DNA from: Heterodera schachtii
Lineage: Eukaryota; Nematoda; Chromadorea; Rhabditida; Heteroderidae
Reading direction: 5' to 3'
DNA length: 64,000 bases
NCBI GenBank assembly: GCA_023374025.1
Contig: SIJG01000002.1
Coordinates: 1,275,790-1,339,789 of the forward strand
Below, piece by piece: positions 29,984-42,649 of the stretch. Made by a program: the position numbers and the translations under genes. The notes under the pieces were generated by a model, which made no database searches, had not been told where the DNA came from, and saw only the letters and a list, made by a program, of their open reading frames with translations. The number at the start of each line of letters is the position of its first letter. The stretch's first letter is position 1.

Positions 29984-32900
29984 TCATCGGCCGCCGCGTC
30001 CGCCGCCTTTTCGACCCGCGCCACCGCCGCGTCTGCCGCCTGCCGACGAGCAACCAACCCTTGGAACAATTAACAATTACAAACATGGAATTTGTAAAAG
30101 ACGATCCCATCCTCTCCCTCCTCACACCTGTTATCTTCCCACAATTCCTTGTTGCTGAAGAATTTGGTGGGCAGTCCAAACTCGGGCGGAATTTCCATCT
30201 GTGCCCATGCCAAATCATCATCAACAGCGGCGGCGGCGGAGTTGCATCCATCTTCTCTCAACTTCTCACAATCAGTAGCCTAAACATGACAAGTCAGCCA
30301 CGCTGCGCATATTCAACCCAAACATAGGTTCAAACATTGCACAAAAAATTGTTGCTAAATCATAAATCTGCTCTACCTTCGATGATTGTGGCGTGGTGCC
30401 ATCATCAGTTGTCGCTGCCATTGGTTGGCTTTGTGGCAGTCGTGGAGGAGCAGCAGCAGAAGAGGATGGAGCACAAACCACCGGAGGGGGAGAAGCCATT
30501 GTGGGAAGAAACGAAGTCATCCGTTGCGGTGGAGCAGCGGCAGATGGGAACATTTGCCTCGCCGCCATACGAAAAGGCATCGGAGAAGGACGAGGTGTAC
30601 CAAAATGGATCATTGTGTCCTGCGGCGTCATCCATGGAGGCAGTGGAGAAGTATGAGATGGGCCAAAATGCATCATCGAGTCCGGCAAAGTCATCCGTGG
30701 AGGCAGTGGAGAACCGATGGAACGGGCAAACATTGCCGGTGATGTAACCCGAAGTGGGTACAGCGAAGGCGGATGTGGAGAAGCAAAGTGCCGCATTGGA
30801 GTCGGTGTAGTCGCTGTTGTTATCGGCATCATCAGTGGAGGAATTGCAGGCCGAGGATGCGGAGGAGGAGGCGGTGGCGTGTGTAAAAAGGCGACAGTAC
30901 CCGACGGAGAGGGTGGGAGAAGACACGGCGGTGACCGAAGAAAGTTGCGGTTGCCTTGTGGAGGAAGTGGAGGCGGATGAAAAGGTCGAGGAGGCGGCGG
31001 TGGGGGAGGGGGCGGCGGCGGAGAGTGCAGAAAAGTGGTGACATTGGCGCCTGGAGGAAGTGATAATGGAAGAGAAGGCAGAAGTGAAGGAGGAGGTGGT
31101 GGCGGCGGCAATTCGCTGACAGACTCGGCATTCTCTGCAGGAGGAGGCGGTGGCGGCACGGGCCCGACATTCTCTCTTGGAGGAGGCGGTGGCTGGAACC
31201 CGTTGATATGTTCGGCACTCTCTGTAGGAGGAGGCGGTGGTGTCATGTGCACGACATTCCCTCTTGGAGGAGGCGGTGGCTGCATGTTGATAAGTTCGGC
31301 ACTCTCTGCAGGGGGAGGTGGTGGTGGTAATTCAATGTCGGCAGTTTTGGCACTCTCTTCAGGAGGCGGTGGGGGCGGCACAGGTTCGTCAGCACTGCCT
31401 CTTGAAGCAGTAGGCGGTTGTGGCAGCGGTGGCAGTGGCAGCAATGACATGACCGACGAAGTTTTCGGCAGTGGGCTAGCAGCAGCAGCGGAACTGTCAC
31501 AAAAATACACGTATAGGCACCTCTTTTCACGCTTTCAACAACACCTTGACTGTTGTGATGACATAGCACAAGTGATGGTGGCGGTTGATGTACACATTGC
31601 CGTCGTCGTCGTTGTCGTCAGTTCAGTCGCTGTTGTTGCTGAGGTTGTGGATGGTGCTGCTGCCATCTCTTCCGGCTCCAAACTTTCCCATTCACTAGGC
31701 GAGTACGGCCGTTGTGTATTGCCATCGTTCTCATCAACAACATCAACAGAAGCAACGGCAGCAGTGGTAGCAGAAGGGGGCAAAGAAGACTCTTTCTCCT
31801 GTGGAATCGACACAGTCTCGTTTTCCTGAATTATTATTTTTTTAAATCCTATCAAGAAAAGCCAAAATCTTGGGTAAATTTTATTGAAATGAATTGACCG
31901 TACTTTTGCCGGTGATGGTGGTCGTTCCAATCGCGGCGATTGCTGCTGCTGCTGTTTTAATTGTTGCTGCTGCGGTGACTGCTGCAAGCGACGGCCAGCG
32001 GCCGCTTCACGAATTGCAGTTTGAATACGGTTCAACTCCTCCGGCGTAAGCTTTCCCTCATGCCTCCGTGCAAATTGTCCCACGAAGAATACAACTTTTT
32101 CTAAAAAAAAGGCTGTTGGAGGGTAACCAAGACTGATTGTAAAATGAAGACTGAAAAAATGACTTGGATTGTCTATGCGTTGGATGGCCGCAATGACTTC
32201 GTCCACCGTATTTGCCATCGGCAGTTCATCGTCCCCAAATTCCGGTTGGTTTTGTTGTTGCTGGTTGTGAGGCGTTCTGAATTGACAATTTAAACATGGT
32301 AGTTAACGCATCTCACATTCATTGTCATTCGCAAATTGTTGCCATATTTACCGTTCAGCCGAAGGCGATGCCGTCAAAAAGACGGAAGGCAGCGGTGTGT
32401 GATGATGAAAAGCAGCCGGACTGTCCATCCGTTTCTGTTCAACTGCAGAAAATTCCGACGAAATTGATGGGCTGTTAAAGCTGCCGGCGGACGGAGGGAA
32501 CCGCTGCATCAATGCCGCCGGTGAATGTGCTGCTTGGAAATGCGGCGCTAGTGATTCAGTTGTGCCACCAAAACCGCTGGGGCCAGCACCGCCAATGACT
32601 GGATCGGAACTGCGCTGTTGAGGATGGTAACGGTGCTGTAAGCGTGACGACACCGATGGTGGGCCAATTGGACTGATCTCGGAAAACATCACCGGGGACA
32701 CCATCGGACGAGACTGAAAGCAAAAGGTAGAGTAAACAATGCTAATTTAAGGATGGGAAAGTCGGAATGCCGACTTTTGCGGTGGCACTTTGTTAATGTT
32801 ATGCAACCACCTGTGCAGAATGGTGCCGTTGGTGAGGCGTGTTCCCACATGGATCGAACATTTGCATTTGTCGCCTGCCGAAGGAGCGGGGACCGACGGG

Positions 32901-33021
32901 TCCAACAATTAGTGCATCTGTCGGCTCAACATTGGCGGCAAAATCGATGTCGTCCGGTCGAAAACGGCGACTTAAAGGGGAGAAAAATGGATTAGAACGG
33001 CTCGTTGCAATACCTTTTCAT
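29984..33021 (-). CDS. Proline-rich protein with an RGG-like C-terminal tail
   Basis: Proposed 821-aa protein. Exons: 33014..33021, 32811..32970, 32352..32713, 32164..32276, 31904..32100, 31545..31825, 30377..31493, 30128..30279 and 29984..30059; all phases close. The start is ATGAAAAG/, an 8-nt coding exon. Exons 2-3 are basic and S/P-rich (SRRFRPDDIDFAANVEPTDA). Exons 4-5 hold the most ordered stretch (DEVIAAIQRIDNP-KKVVFFVGQFARRHEGKLT, then PEELNRIQTAIREAA). Exon 7 is a 372-codon proline block of PPPPPP-plus-spacer repeats, like profilin- or WW/SH3-binding regions. The last two exons give FGLPTKFFSNKELWEDNRVG and a tail of GGRRGGGAGRKGGGRGGR, typical of RNA-binding proteins. An RNP-granule or mRNA-regulatory role is inferred; I do not recognise the family. 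Confidence 0.65.
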
Positions 33022-33731
33022 GGACACATAACACACAATGGGACGGGGCTCGTTGGATGGTGTGGGTTGTGGAGATGCGCAAGAACGATAAGACACCACA
33101 CACATAATTACACCAAAAGTGAATTCACTTTCTCGAATACATTTTTAGTGAGGTATCCAAAAAACAGTCAACCGATGGATGTAAAAGGAATTTTTAAATT
33201 TTGTACAAAATTTGGTTTTCCCCAAGTGCCAGTGCCAAAGAAATTTATTAAAATGCAGTTTCAACAATGCGTAGGCAAATGTGAGCTGTGTGAAAAGAAG
33301 ACACAGGGGGGGGGGAGGTACTGATAAAATTTAGCAAAACGAATTGCTAATAATATTAGAATATGGAAAAGACAATACAAAAATCCCGCATCAGAATTAA
33401 AAATGAAAACGGCAGCAAAAAATGAAGGCACGCAAAAAAAGAAGATCGGCAAAAAATCGGAAGAGACCAACAGAAAAATGAATGAAAACAAATAAAGCAA
33501 ATTGATAGAATTTTTTAATTCTTCTCAAAAATAGAGTTTGCAGCTGAATGTGTAAAATATAAAGCAAGAAAAAGACAGTTTAAAAAAAGAAACCGGAATA
33601 TGGCACAAGAGAGAGAGCGACGAGGGAGAGAGAAAGGTGGGACCACCCATCCAATATGCCAAGAAAAATTTATATTTTTTTAGAAAAACACTCTCTTTTT
33701 CGGTATAATCCCATCTCTCTCCCCCTCTCTT
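33022..33731. other. Intergenic between P-rich/RGG gene and PHF3-like gene
   Basis: About 700 nt on the minus strand between the stop of the PHF3-like gene and the start of the P-rich gene. It is AT-rich, with a short G run near 33306 and a GA-rich patch at 33605-33640. No exon is supported. It should contain the P-rich gene promoter and the PHF3-like 3' UTR. Confidence 0.4.
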
Positions 33732-36700
33732 CTACACTTCCCCATTCTCATCGTTCCCACTGTTGTCCACGTTAATTTCAGAAAAGATTCGGTTGAAAAT
33801 CATTGGCATGGATTTGTAGAGGCGCGAGAAGCGGTACAGCCGAGAGCCCATCCGAGTGGTAAGCTCATAGTCCAACCTGGGGTCGCTGAGCAGATGTGCC
33901 ATGCGTTCGCCGCCTCCCCCGCGGCCAATCGGCGTCAGCGGAATGTCCATCGGCATCATTTGGGGGTGCTGCTGCTGCTGACGTCGCCAACTTTCGTCCC
34001 CAACGCCCATGCCCATCCGTTGGCGCTTCCACTGCTTATCCTCGTGGTCCATCCGGCGGACAATCATCAGCATAATGCACCCGTTGTGCTGCGTCCACTC
34101 GGGCAATCCGACACCGTCCAACGGCAACAGCACAGCTGAAAGACATAACAAATCACAGACGGCATTTTACCACTAATTGTAAACAATGGGTTGTGGATTC
34201 TCAAAGTCAGTAATAAGTTAAAACAAAAAAAACTCTCACATGGCAACGGTTCGCCCGGGCTCAGCGTGAACACATAGCCGTCTTTGATGGTCGGGTGGTC
34301 GGCAAAGTCCAGCACGCCCACCTGCGTGCCCTGGTTGTAGAACGCAAAGCAGTCCATGTAGTTGAGGAAATCTTGTTCCTCTACAAAAAGCACAATTGAT
34401 TAGCTGTTTAAATTAGAAAAACTTAAAACGAAGAGAAATATTTACCCTCAGGTCTGTTGATGACCAGTAGACACACCATTTTGTTCCAGCTTTCCCTCAA
34501 CTGCATCACGTACTCCCAAACACCACGCGAGTCCGACAGTCCGATAAGATGAATACGTCCTCCTCCTCCGTCACCGCTGCCGTTTTCCGACGATGGTGCC
34601 ATCATCTCACGGCTCGCCTTGAACACGGCAAGACCTCCGCTCACAGCTGTGCATGTACAGTTAAAGAAGCCTTGTTTGCTGCACACAAACAGTCCACGCC
34701 ACACCAACAAAGACTCGCTAAACAAAACATAAAATAAAGGTAAATGCGATTGGACTGGAAATGAGCTTGTCATTTATTGGGTCATTTCTTTTAATAATGT
34801 CTTACATAAATATCATTTAAATTAAGTTTGGCTTAAAATAGTACTTTAGTAAAGTTCCAAAAAATTAATAAAATTTGAAAAAATGAGTTTTCAAATCATG
34901 TGATCAAAATACCGACCTATTAGCCTTAGAATTACACCAATTATGTCAAGAAAAGTGCGAGAATTTATATTTTTTGAAACGACCTAATAAAATAATAGTC
35001 AAAAATGGTTTACGTCTTCCACGGGTCCAATGGTTGCTGCTGTTCGGGCTCATTGAAAAGATGTTGTTGCGGCATGTCGTGCACTTCTGACATCGCATCA
35101 GATGTCCGCGGCAAAACATTGCCAGCAGCACCGACAGAGACTGGTCTACTTGGCATCCGTTGCGGTGGCGGCGTTTGTGGCGGTCGTGGCTGAAAATATT
35201 TTTCAAACAATATTTTATTGGTATTTTTCTATATAAAATAGAGGGAATCCCACCACAACACGCTGAAAATGACGGTCCGTCGCGTCGCCGGTAGCGCGAC
35301 GATGGCCAGAAACACCACCGCCCCTGTGTTGGCTGGCGTTGTCACCAGCTTTGTCAAAGCCTCCGTTGGAAAAACCGGACATTGGAGGAGTGCCAAAGTC
35401 CTGCTGACGTGCCAGCGGTTGCTGAAGCACATCGGAATGAACGGGTGCTGAAAATGGCATCATATTTACAAATGTAAAAAGACGAAACTTGGATGAAGAA
35501 TTGTTTAAAACTAACTACGCATTAAAATAATTAGACACCTCTGCCACGCCCCATAAAACTCACAAGCATTGGAAGCATCATTTTCCTTGCCCATGTTATT
35601 GTTGTCATCGGCATTAAACTCCGTCGTTCCTTCCTCTTCTCCGTAGTCATTTGTCGTCAAAAGCGCCTCCATCAAATCGAAGTACGTCCTCATCTTCGTC
35701 AACTGTTCGTTTCCGGGTGGCGTTGCTGTTGCTCATCGTCAATCAGCGGATCACCAACCTATTGGAGCGATTAATCAATTAAAAAACGATGCAATTCCTT
35801 AGAGATAATAGTTTTTTATTCTTTCAGAAAAGCCATTTAGGTTAGGGCGATTTGAATAATTATTACACTACCTGGACATTGTTCAAACCCAACGGGTCAT
35901 GTTCATAGCCGCTGTTGCTGACTGGAGCATTTGTTGCCGAGTCCATCAGTGGGGTGGTGTCGCAACCGGCCGCGGAAGACAGAGGCGGATCGAAATCTGC
36001 CAAGAAAAAATTCCTCCAAACATTGTTGGCATATCACATTTTCTACCGCTTGCCGCCGTGCGATGGTGCCGTGAGGTGGGCATCACCGAGGAGGAACCGG
36101 ACAACGCAGAGATAATGGACGGGTCCCAATTTTCGGTACGGACGGACGGGTCCAAGTTCGGGAAATAGGGCATGCCCTGCTGCTGTTGCTTGAGTTTGAT
36201 CTGGAGAAAGAAACTTTCATTGCCGTCTGCTCCTCCCTTCCAGTCGGTTTTCTCCAACCCGTTCGTCCAGCCTGGACTCGAGTTCTTCGGCACGCTTGCG
36301 CATTGCCAACTTTTTTGCCTGTTCTTCCTTGCAGATTTGGCAGTTTGCGTCAAACAAATGTGTCGTGTGCAAAAGTGTGGTGTCGCCCTGACGTTCGCCC
36401 AAAATTTCATCAACGGCAGACTAAAGTTAGAGAAATAAAATAAAATCACTTTAAAAAATTTCAACTTTGGCGTGAATAGCAGATGACAATTTTTTGTTGT
36501 CAAAACTCTGTCGGGTATGAAGTGCTGAAGCCGATGAAGAAGTCGGAAGAGCATTGGCACCATCTAAATTCGAGAACCAAACTGTTAAAAAAATACAAAG
36601 TGGGCGAGCAAGACACAAACGAAAAACAGAGAAGAGGGTGAGTGAGAAAAAGATGAGAAAGGAAATGGTGGCCCAACTCTCCCCGTTTAATACCAAAAAT

Positions 36701-39700
36701 ATATATTGTAAAACCGTAATGGACTATTCTAGGAGAAAAGCGCCTTTCGAAAAAAAAGTTAATCAAATTAGCATTTATTTTACTATCCGCCTGTCAATAG
36801 AAAAGCGAGGGATCACTCACTACTCATTCATCGATAAAAGATTTGTTGGACAGCTCCCACCCCCTCATCCATCTCATACCTAACTCCCGAAATCCATGAA
36901 TGGCTTTAGTAAATGACCAACCGGCTGAGGTCGAATCGGCTGCTGCCAACACAGCCAACACCGGCACAGCCGCCTTCATTTGCTCCTCTCCCAATGTGAC
37001 CAGTCGCTTCACGGACACTTTGTCACGCATCACTTCTTTGAAGTAGGCCTAAACGCCATTATAAAAGATGGATTCAAAAATGCTGAATTTTCAACATCGT
37101 TGCCAGGAAGTAAAACGCCCCATTTTCAGGACTCATTATATTGATATATCCATGAATTGCTAATTAAAATAAGTGCACTCACATTTTTCTCATCATTAAC
37201 CACCGTTATGAAGCCTTTGAACCATTTGCGGTACTTCACGTTCACTTCTTGGTGCATGGCGAACAGTGCACGTTCAATGTCATGGCCCAATTCTTTGTAG
37301 CGCTTCATCGAAAAGCACATGTTTGCCGTTTTGCACCTGTGTAACGATCACAAGACTTATTAACCAGTGAAACGAGTACAGTAAGCAATTACCGTTTCTG
37401 TAGCCCAGTTTCGATGGCCTTGCGCACCTCCATTCGCATCAGGTCGATTTTCTTCTGCTGGTCCGGGTCGACCACGCGTTGGTTAGCTGCCGCTACAAAA
37501 GTGAAAGGAATGGCATTGGGAAAAAAAGAAAAACAAGTACACAAGAAGAGAATGTAATAGTTCCATTCAAAACAGATGCCTTTTTGATATAAGAATACGG
37601 GTGCGCCCCAAAATCTCGCCACCGAAATTAAAAAATAATTTCTAATTTAAAAATAAAATTTTTTTTTAATTTTTCGAGATTTTGTCGCGGCGAGTTCCGA
37701 TGGCGAGATTTGTCAGTCCTGAAAATACGACTGACCGAGTCGTGCGTCATCAATTATTGGATTGTAGCTGGGATTTTGGTTGAGGAACGCCTCCAACGTT
37801 TCAATGGTCGGGTTGACGGAGGCATTGTAAATATTGCCCTTCAGATCGATCATCAAAATACGCTCAGATTCCTTGACACACTTAAAAAGACAAAAAATGT
37901 ATAATAATGAAATTTAAATGCTTATATTTTTTTCACAAAATGCCAAATGTCGCAGACCTTTCTGACCATGTCCACCCGTCGTGAGATGCATTCAGCGGAG
38001 CAATAGGCACTTTCACGACCCCCAAAACGGTCATGCCGTACAATAAGTTCACAGTAGCTGCACTGGACAATCCGGTTGAAGTTGCGCTTTTGCGGCGCAA
38101 CGGCTTCAGAGCGAACCTTGTCTGAAAATTGGAAGAAAAATAAATTTCACAATGATAATGTATAGTCTATAGAGGCGTCAGTCCCCATGGGCCTCAATGT
38201 CAGCGAAGTCATAACACCCGAGTTTTTTCTGGGAAAATTGGTACGTTTATAAAGATCGATGCATAAAAAATAATTAGGGATATCAAAATCATAAAAAAAA
38301 CTCCCAACGCGACGGGGGGACGAAGTGTGCCCAAACTGCATTTGTGGTGTTGCCTTTCCATGCTCACAATAACCAATTTTGGCAGAAAAGTTTCTTGGTT
38401 CGAAACGAAAAGGAATGACAATGAACTCACCCTTGGTAATCCGTCAAACAACCAAAAATAAATTGGTCAATACATTTTCAAATTCCCGTAAACTAACCTA
38501 ACGGAGATCGGTGCCGTTCCTCGCGTTTCTGTTTTTTGCGCTCTTTTCGGTGTTCTCTCGATTCTTAATGAATTTCAAAAATCTTTTTTACTGAATTTCA
38601 AGACAGGAAGAAAGCGCCACACACCCTCACTCCCATCTCGGCGTTCTTTGCGTCTCTGTTCAGCTGCCTCTGCACGACGTTCGCGTTCCCGGCGAAGCTT
38701 CTCACGTTCCACAGCCTACAAGAAACATAAAATCGCATTGAGAAAATAAAATAAAAAGCGTATCATGACAGTTAAGTGAGTAAGGAAACTGAACTAATAA
38801 TTCACCTTTTTGTCCCGCTGCCAAACAAGATCAATCCGTTCACAAAGAATGCCGATTGGGTGGAAGCCATTCACGCGAAGAAAATGCTCATCCTGTTTGG
38901 CTAGCAGAGCTGGATCGGTTCGGTTTGACATATTTGCGCAGACCGCCTGACAAAAAAAAAAATTATTAGTAGAGCGAAGAAAATGTGGTGGTTCAGAACT
39001 TACTTCGGTTTGCAGCTTCTGCTGTTCCATGTCAGAAGCAGGAGGCCGAACGAAAGTGGAGGGACTTGCGGCCGAACACTGAGTGACATCCATAGGCGAA
39101 GTTTCGTTTTCATCGATGGTCGAATTTTGATGTTGACTGAGCTGAAACTGGCTGACGACCGGAACCTGCTCATCGGCAATGGTTGGAGGCTGAGAAGCAT
39201 CTGCGACTGAAGAAGGAGAGGCTTCAGTTGACTGGGCCGATTCCGCTGCCAACAGTGCGGCGATGTTCGACTGCACTGATTCGGCAATGTCAGAAAAGTC
39301 GGAAATGACGACCACTGCTGCCGACGGAACCTTAAACATTCCGGTTTTCGTTTGAGGTCTCTTACAGCACTTTACTAAACAATAAACATAAGCTATAGCA
39401 ACAAAATTACTAATTCGAAGTATCACCCGAAATCTATTAAAATTCGCGTAACTCCTGAGATTACAAAAACAGCTAAACTTTAATAAAGCTTGAATTGTTC
39501 TGGAAAGTCAAAGCAATTTGTCAATTTGAATTTTCATAGAACGATAATATTGGTGCCGCCCATATGTTTAAATTTTCATTTTAAACCAAATATTAAGCGT
39601 AACTTCTTAATTACCTCGGTTGGTTGCACCTGCTGTTCCATATCAGAAACAAGAGGCCGAACGAAAGTGGAAGGACTGGCGGCCGAACACTGAGTGACAT

Positions 39701-40288
39701 CCATAGGCGAAGTTTCGTTTTCATCGATGGTCGAATTTTGATTTTGACTGAGCTGAAACTGGCTGACGACCGGAACCTGCTCATCGGCAATGGTTGAAGG
39801 CTGAGAAGCATCTGCGACTGAAGAATGAGAGGCTTCAGTTGACTGGGCCGATTCCGCTGCTAACAGTGCGGCAATTTTCGACTGGACTGATTCAGCCACA
39901 GCAGAAAGGTCAAGAACAGGGACCGATGATGAAGCCTAAGAAAAAAAAAATGTAATTTGGAGCTCATTAAAGAATGACACGGCACAGGCGGTTCGGCGCC
40001 GCTGGCAACAATTTATATTTTTTCTGACAACCAAGATAGATCATTCGAAGGCTACATAATTTTATTAGCAAAAAACATTGACCAAATCTCAACAGTTTGA
40101 TTTTTCGGCGCAGTGGCTATAACTTTTGGTTCTAGTGGGTTTTACGCGTTCCATGACACTTTACGCGTCCAATGACATTTCACGCGCCGCCGAACTGACT
40201 ATCGACCCGAATAACACGAGGTGCAAGTGAAACCACAAAAAATTCAAACCTCAGTATTTGTCACGTCCGGATTTTGTTCTTGTTCCAT
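33732..40288 (-). CDS. PHF3/DIDO-like protein: TFIIS central domain plus SPOC domain
   Basis: Proposed 1178-aa protein in 22 exons: 40250..40288, 39615..39935, 39004..39330, 38806..38946, 38631..38715, 38498..38563, 37958..38121, 37736..37880, 37393..37492, 37183..37336, 36922..37048, 36466..36581, 36259..36420, 36047..36200, 35872..35996, 35704..35758, 35564..35638, 35260..35447, 35014..35189, 34446..34717, 34240..34380, 33732..34135. Residues 14-229 are two near-identical ~107-aa repeats. At about 327-381 is a Cys cluster (CSYC...YCSAEC). About 440-555 is a TFIIS central domain (VRKAIETGL...KRYKELGHDIERALFAMH...YFKEVM), followed by HLFDANCQIC, the zinc-like motif seen after this domain in DIDO/PHF3. 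About 908-1075 is the SPOC domain (VWRGLF, GVWEYVMQL, VGVLDFADHP, LLPLDGVGLPEW). The family binds phosphorylated Pol II CTD and tunes elongation. I see no PHD finger. The 35638 acceptor is weak. Confidence 0.8.
39004..39935 (-). repeat. Tandem exon duplication in the PHF3-like gene
   Basis: Exons 39615..39935 and 39004..39330 encode almost the same ~107 residues: ESVQS-IAALLAAESAQSTEA, SSVADASQP-TIADEQVPVV, SQFQLSQ, STIDENETSPMDVTQCSAAS, PSTFVRP, DMEQQ. Both are flanked by phase-0 introns, so one exon can be skipped or added without a frameshift. Diverged relatives are exons 2 and 3 of SPOC copy 2 (5756..5944 and 6440..6685). Confidence 0.9.
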
Positions 40289-40855
40289 TTTAAATATTCA
40301 GCTCTCAAATTGATTTAAATAAGATAATTACTAAAATAAATTAATATATTTGAACATTGAACAAGCAATCATTGTTAGAATGAATTTAAAATGCGATAAT
40401 ATGGTCACCTAATTAACGGGAGAAAAGGTTTCGCCTACGGCACAACAAAAAAAAAAATTAACAAACAAAACGCCAATTTTTCAAAAAAGAGCGAATCTTT
40501 GAATCCGCGAACTCCTCATTCGAACACGGATTCGAATGAAAATTTCAGGTTAAGACTTAAATTGTACCATTAATTTACATTGTAGGAATACACATGTATA
40601 TAAGTACTATAAAATAGGCACAACCAAATTGAATTCTTTTTGGAAAAAAAAATTTTTGAGGGGAGGGGTTCTAATTCATTAAATACGGTATGTTGATAAA
40701 TTTTATCTGACACAAACATAATGAAGTGATACATAGAAGAAAATAAATAATAATAGTGCGACTGAATTTGATGGAAAATGGGGGGACAAATGCTTAGGAG
40801 GACAAACAGCACAAATTCGGAGAGATTCACAATTCAGAAATTGCAATAAAACAAA
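40289..40855. other. Intergenic, AT-rich
   Basis: Spans the promoter of the PHF3-like gene (minus strand) and the 3' UTR of the phosphatase gene. AT-rich, no coding exon seen. A TGTATATAAGTAC stretch at about 40594-40606 is unlikely to be a functional TATA box for either gene. Confidence 0.4.
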
Positions 40856-42115
40856 TCAATTGCTGCTGCTAGCGGACGATTGTGAGGCGCCATTTGCAAC
40901 AGAAGCGGCGGAAGAATCAGCGCGAGAAATGGGACGGACAGCCGAAAAGTGTTCCTTGTGAATGAACGTCTGAAAAATTAGGCAAATGTTTAAATTTATT
41001 TGGGAGTCGAACAAAAAAAAACTCACTAAAAAAAGGGCAATAGCTTTGCCGGCAAGCGCACCACAAACGACGTCCACGTTGTGATGTTTGTGGTCAAACA
41101 GACGCGAAATGGCCACGAAAGAGGCGGCACCGAACAACAGAACGTACAGCACAACAAAAAGGTCGGTGATGAACAGACGACGAAAGCATGGCAAAATGCG
41201 ACAATGGATGTAAATCTGAGAGGAAATGGGGGAGACAAATGGACTACGACCGTACGAATACACACTCCAAATTCAACGGTAATATTGGTACGGTATGGCA
41301 AAGCAACGGTAATGAAAAAGAGATACGATAAGGAAGGTGGCGAAAAAGAAGGCGGTGGAGGCGTGCCCTGAGTAGAAACTGCGACGGGAGTCCAATATTT
41401 TGGCGTTGTTATCGTCCAGCCTTTGGCAGGTGTACAAGTAGAAGAAATGGGTGGAGTCGTTGTTCGTCCTGCAGCCGTCCACCCCGTTTCTGTACTTCAA
41501 GTCCGTTGGGTAACACTGTTCGATGAAGTCGGGTCGCAATCTGCCCACCGACAGCTTCACCAGGTTGACGCAAAACAGGTCAACAGCAATGCCGAGCAGC
41601 CAAATTGCTAGAAAAAAATGTTCATTTAAACTATATACGTTTCAATTTTGAACGAAAAAACAACAAAATCACACAAATAAATCGCGCCATTTGGCAGAGC
41701 CTCCGATCGAAATTCCACTGACACGCATATTTGAAGCAAAGGCGTTCATCCGGGTCCATGTGAAGGCACATTTCGCCGATTGTGATCTGAACAAGATGGA
41801 AATCTGTGTCCGTGTTTGAATTGTTGAACTGATGACAACAAACACACCACAAGAAATGTGAAAGGAATGGCGATCAAATAGAAATATTTGAGAGGGACGG
41901 TCTCTTTCGCAATTGACGGGAGGTTAATGGACAGGTCGCCACAGGAAAAGCCTCGTACTACGGGTTTGAAAATGAATTTCAGACTGAAACCGATCGCACC
42001 TGAACAGAACAACAGTATTTGTTTGGCTATTGGTAAAAAGAGTCTCACCAAAAACAATAGCAATTGCAAAACGGATCAATGGCGAATCATGGTTTCTTTC
42101 TGTTTTCAGCGTCAT
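40856..42115 (-). CDS. Phospholipid (lipid phosphate) phosphatase, PAP2 family
   Basis: Proposed 303-aa protein. Exons: 42049..42115, 41851..41999, 41675..41786, 41327..41607, 41027..41215 and 40856..40969; all phases close. It dephosphorylates lysophosphatidate, phosphatidate and related lipids at membranes. The three PAP2 motifs are intact: KLSVGRLRP (residues 127-135), FYSGHAS (187-193) and SRLFDHKHHNVD (240-251), with catalytic His in motif 3 and Ser/His in motif 2. Six hydrophobic segments fit the family topology. VVRGFSCGDLSINLP in the first loop is typical of LPP1/3-like members. Start ATG 42113-42115 (MTLKTERNHDSP) was chosen because the longer frame begins with TTG. The C-terminus is Ser/Ala-rich. 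The length matches animal LPPs (about 280-320 aa). Confidence 0.9.
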
Positions 42116-42238
42116 AATTAGCTGACTAATCAATGCAGAAGAGAATGTTTAAATCAACAAGTAAAATTAATTAGGTAGGTTAAAAAGAAAATTTTAGCAC
42201 GGTTCGTCGTCTGGAACTTGTTCCAAACGGGGCCGAGT

Positions 42239-42603
42239 CGTTACTTAAAAAACCATCAATATGATTTGATGAAAAATTATTTATAACTTAGCTCAAAAGC
42301 AACCGAATTTTTAATTCTTGATATCATTCGATAGCCCTAAGTGTTCTCTATCAGTCTACAAAAGTTCAAAAAATTTCGTTAAGTTTCAAAAAAGTTAGGG
42401 CCAAACATGCTCGAAAACCAAGCTTTTTTGAGTTCCTCTAGCCATAACTTTTTTGAAACTTAACGAAATTTTTTGAAATTTTGTAGACTGATCGAGAACA
42501 CTTAGGGCTATCGAATGATATCAAGAATTACAAATTTGGTTGCTTTTGAGGAAAGTAATAAATAATTTTTCATCAAATCATATTGATGGTTCTTTAAGTA
42601 ACG
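42239..42603. mobile_element. Foldback (hairpin) element, MITE-like
   Basis: Two arms, 42239-42403 and 42441-42603, are near-perfect inverted repeats around a loop of about 37 nt. The left arm runs CGTTACTTAAAAAACCATCA ... and the right arm ends ... TGATGGTTCTTTAAGTAACG. No reading frame for a transposase is present. No obvious target-site duplication was identified. Lengths and structure fit a non-autonomous foldback/MITE. Confidence 0.8.
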
Positions 42604-42649
42604 AAATAGCACCGTTCCAAACCCTGATCGGAGCTTCTCTCAACATTTT

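Noticed and set aside
31035..31829. 264-codon Gly-rich plus-strand frame
   Set aside because: It is the mirror of the proline block of the minus-strand gene, which has consistent splice junctions.
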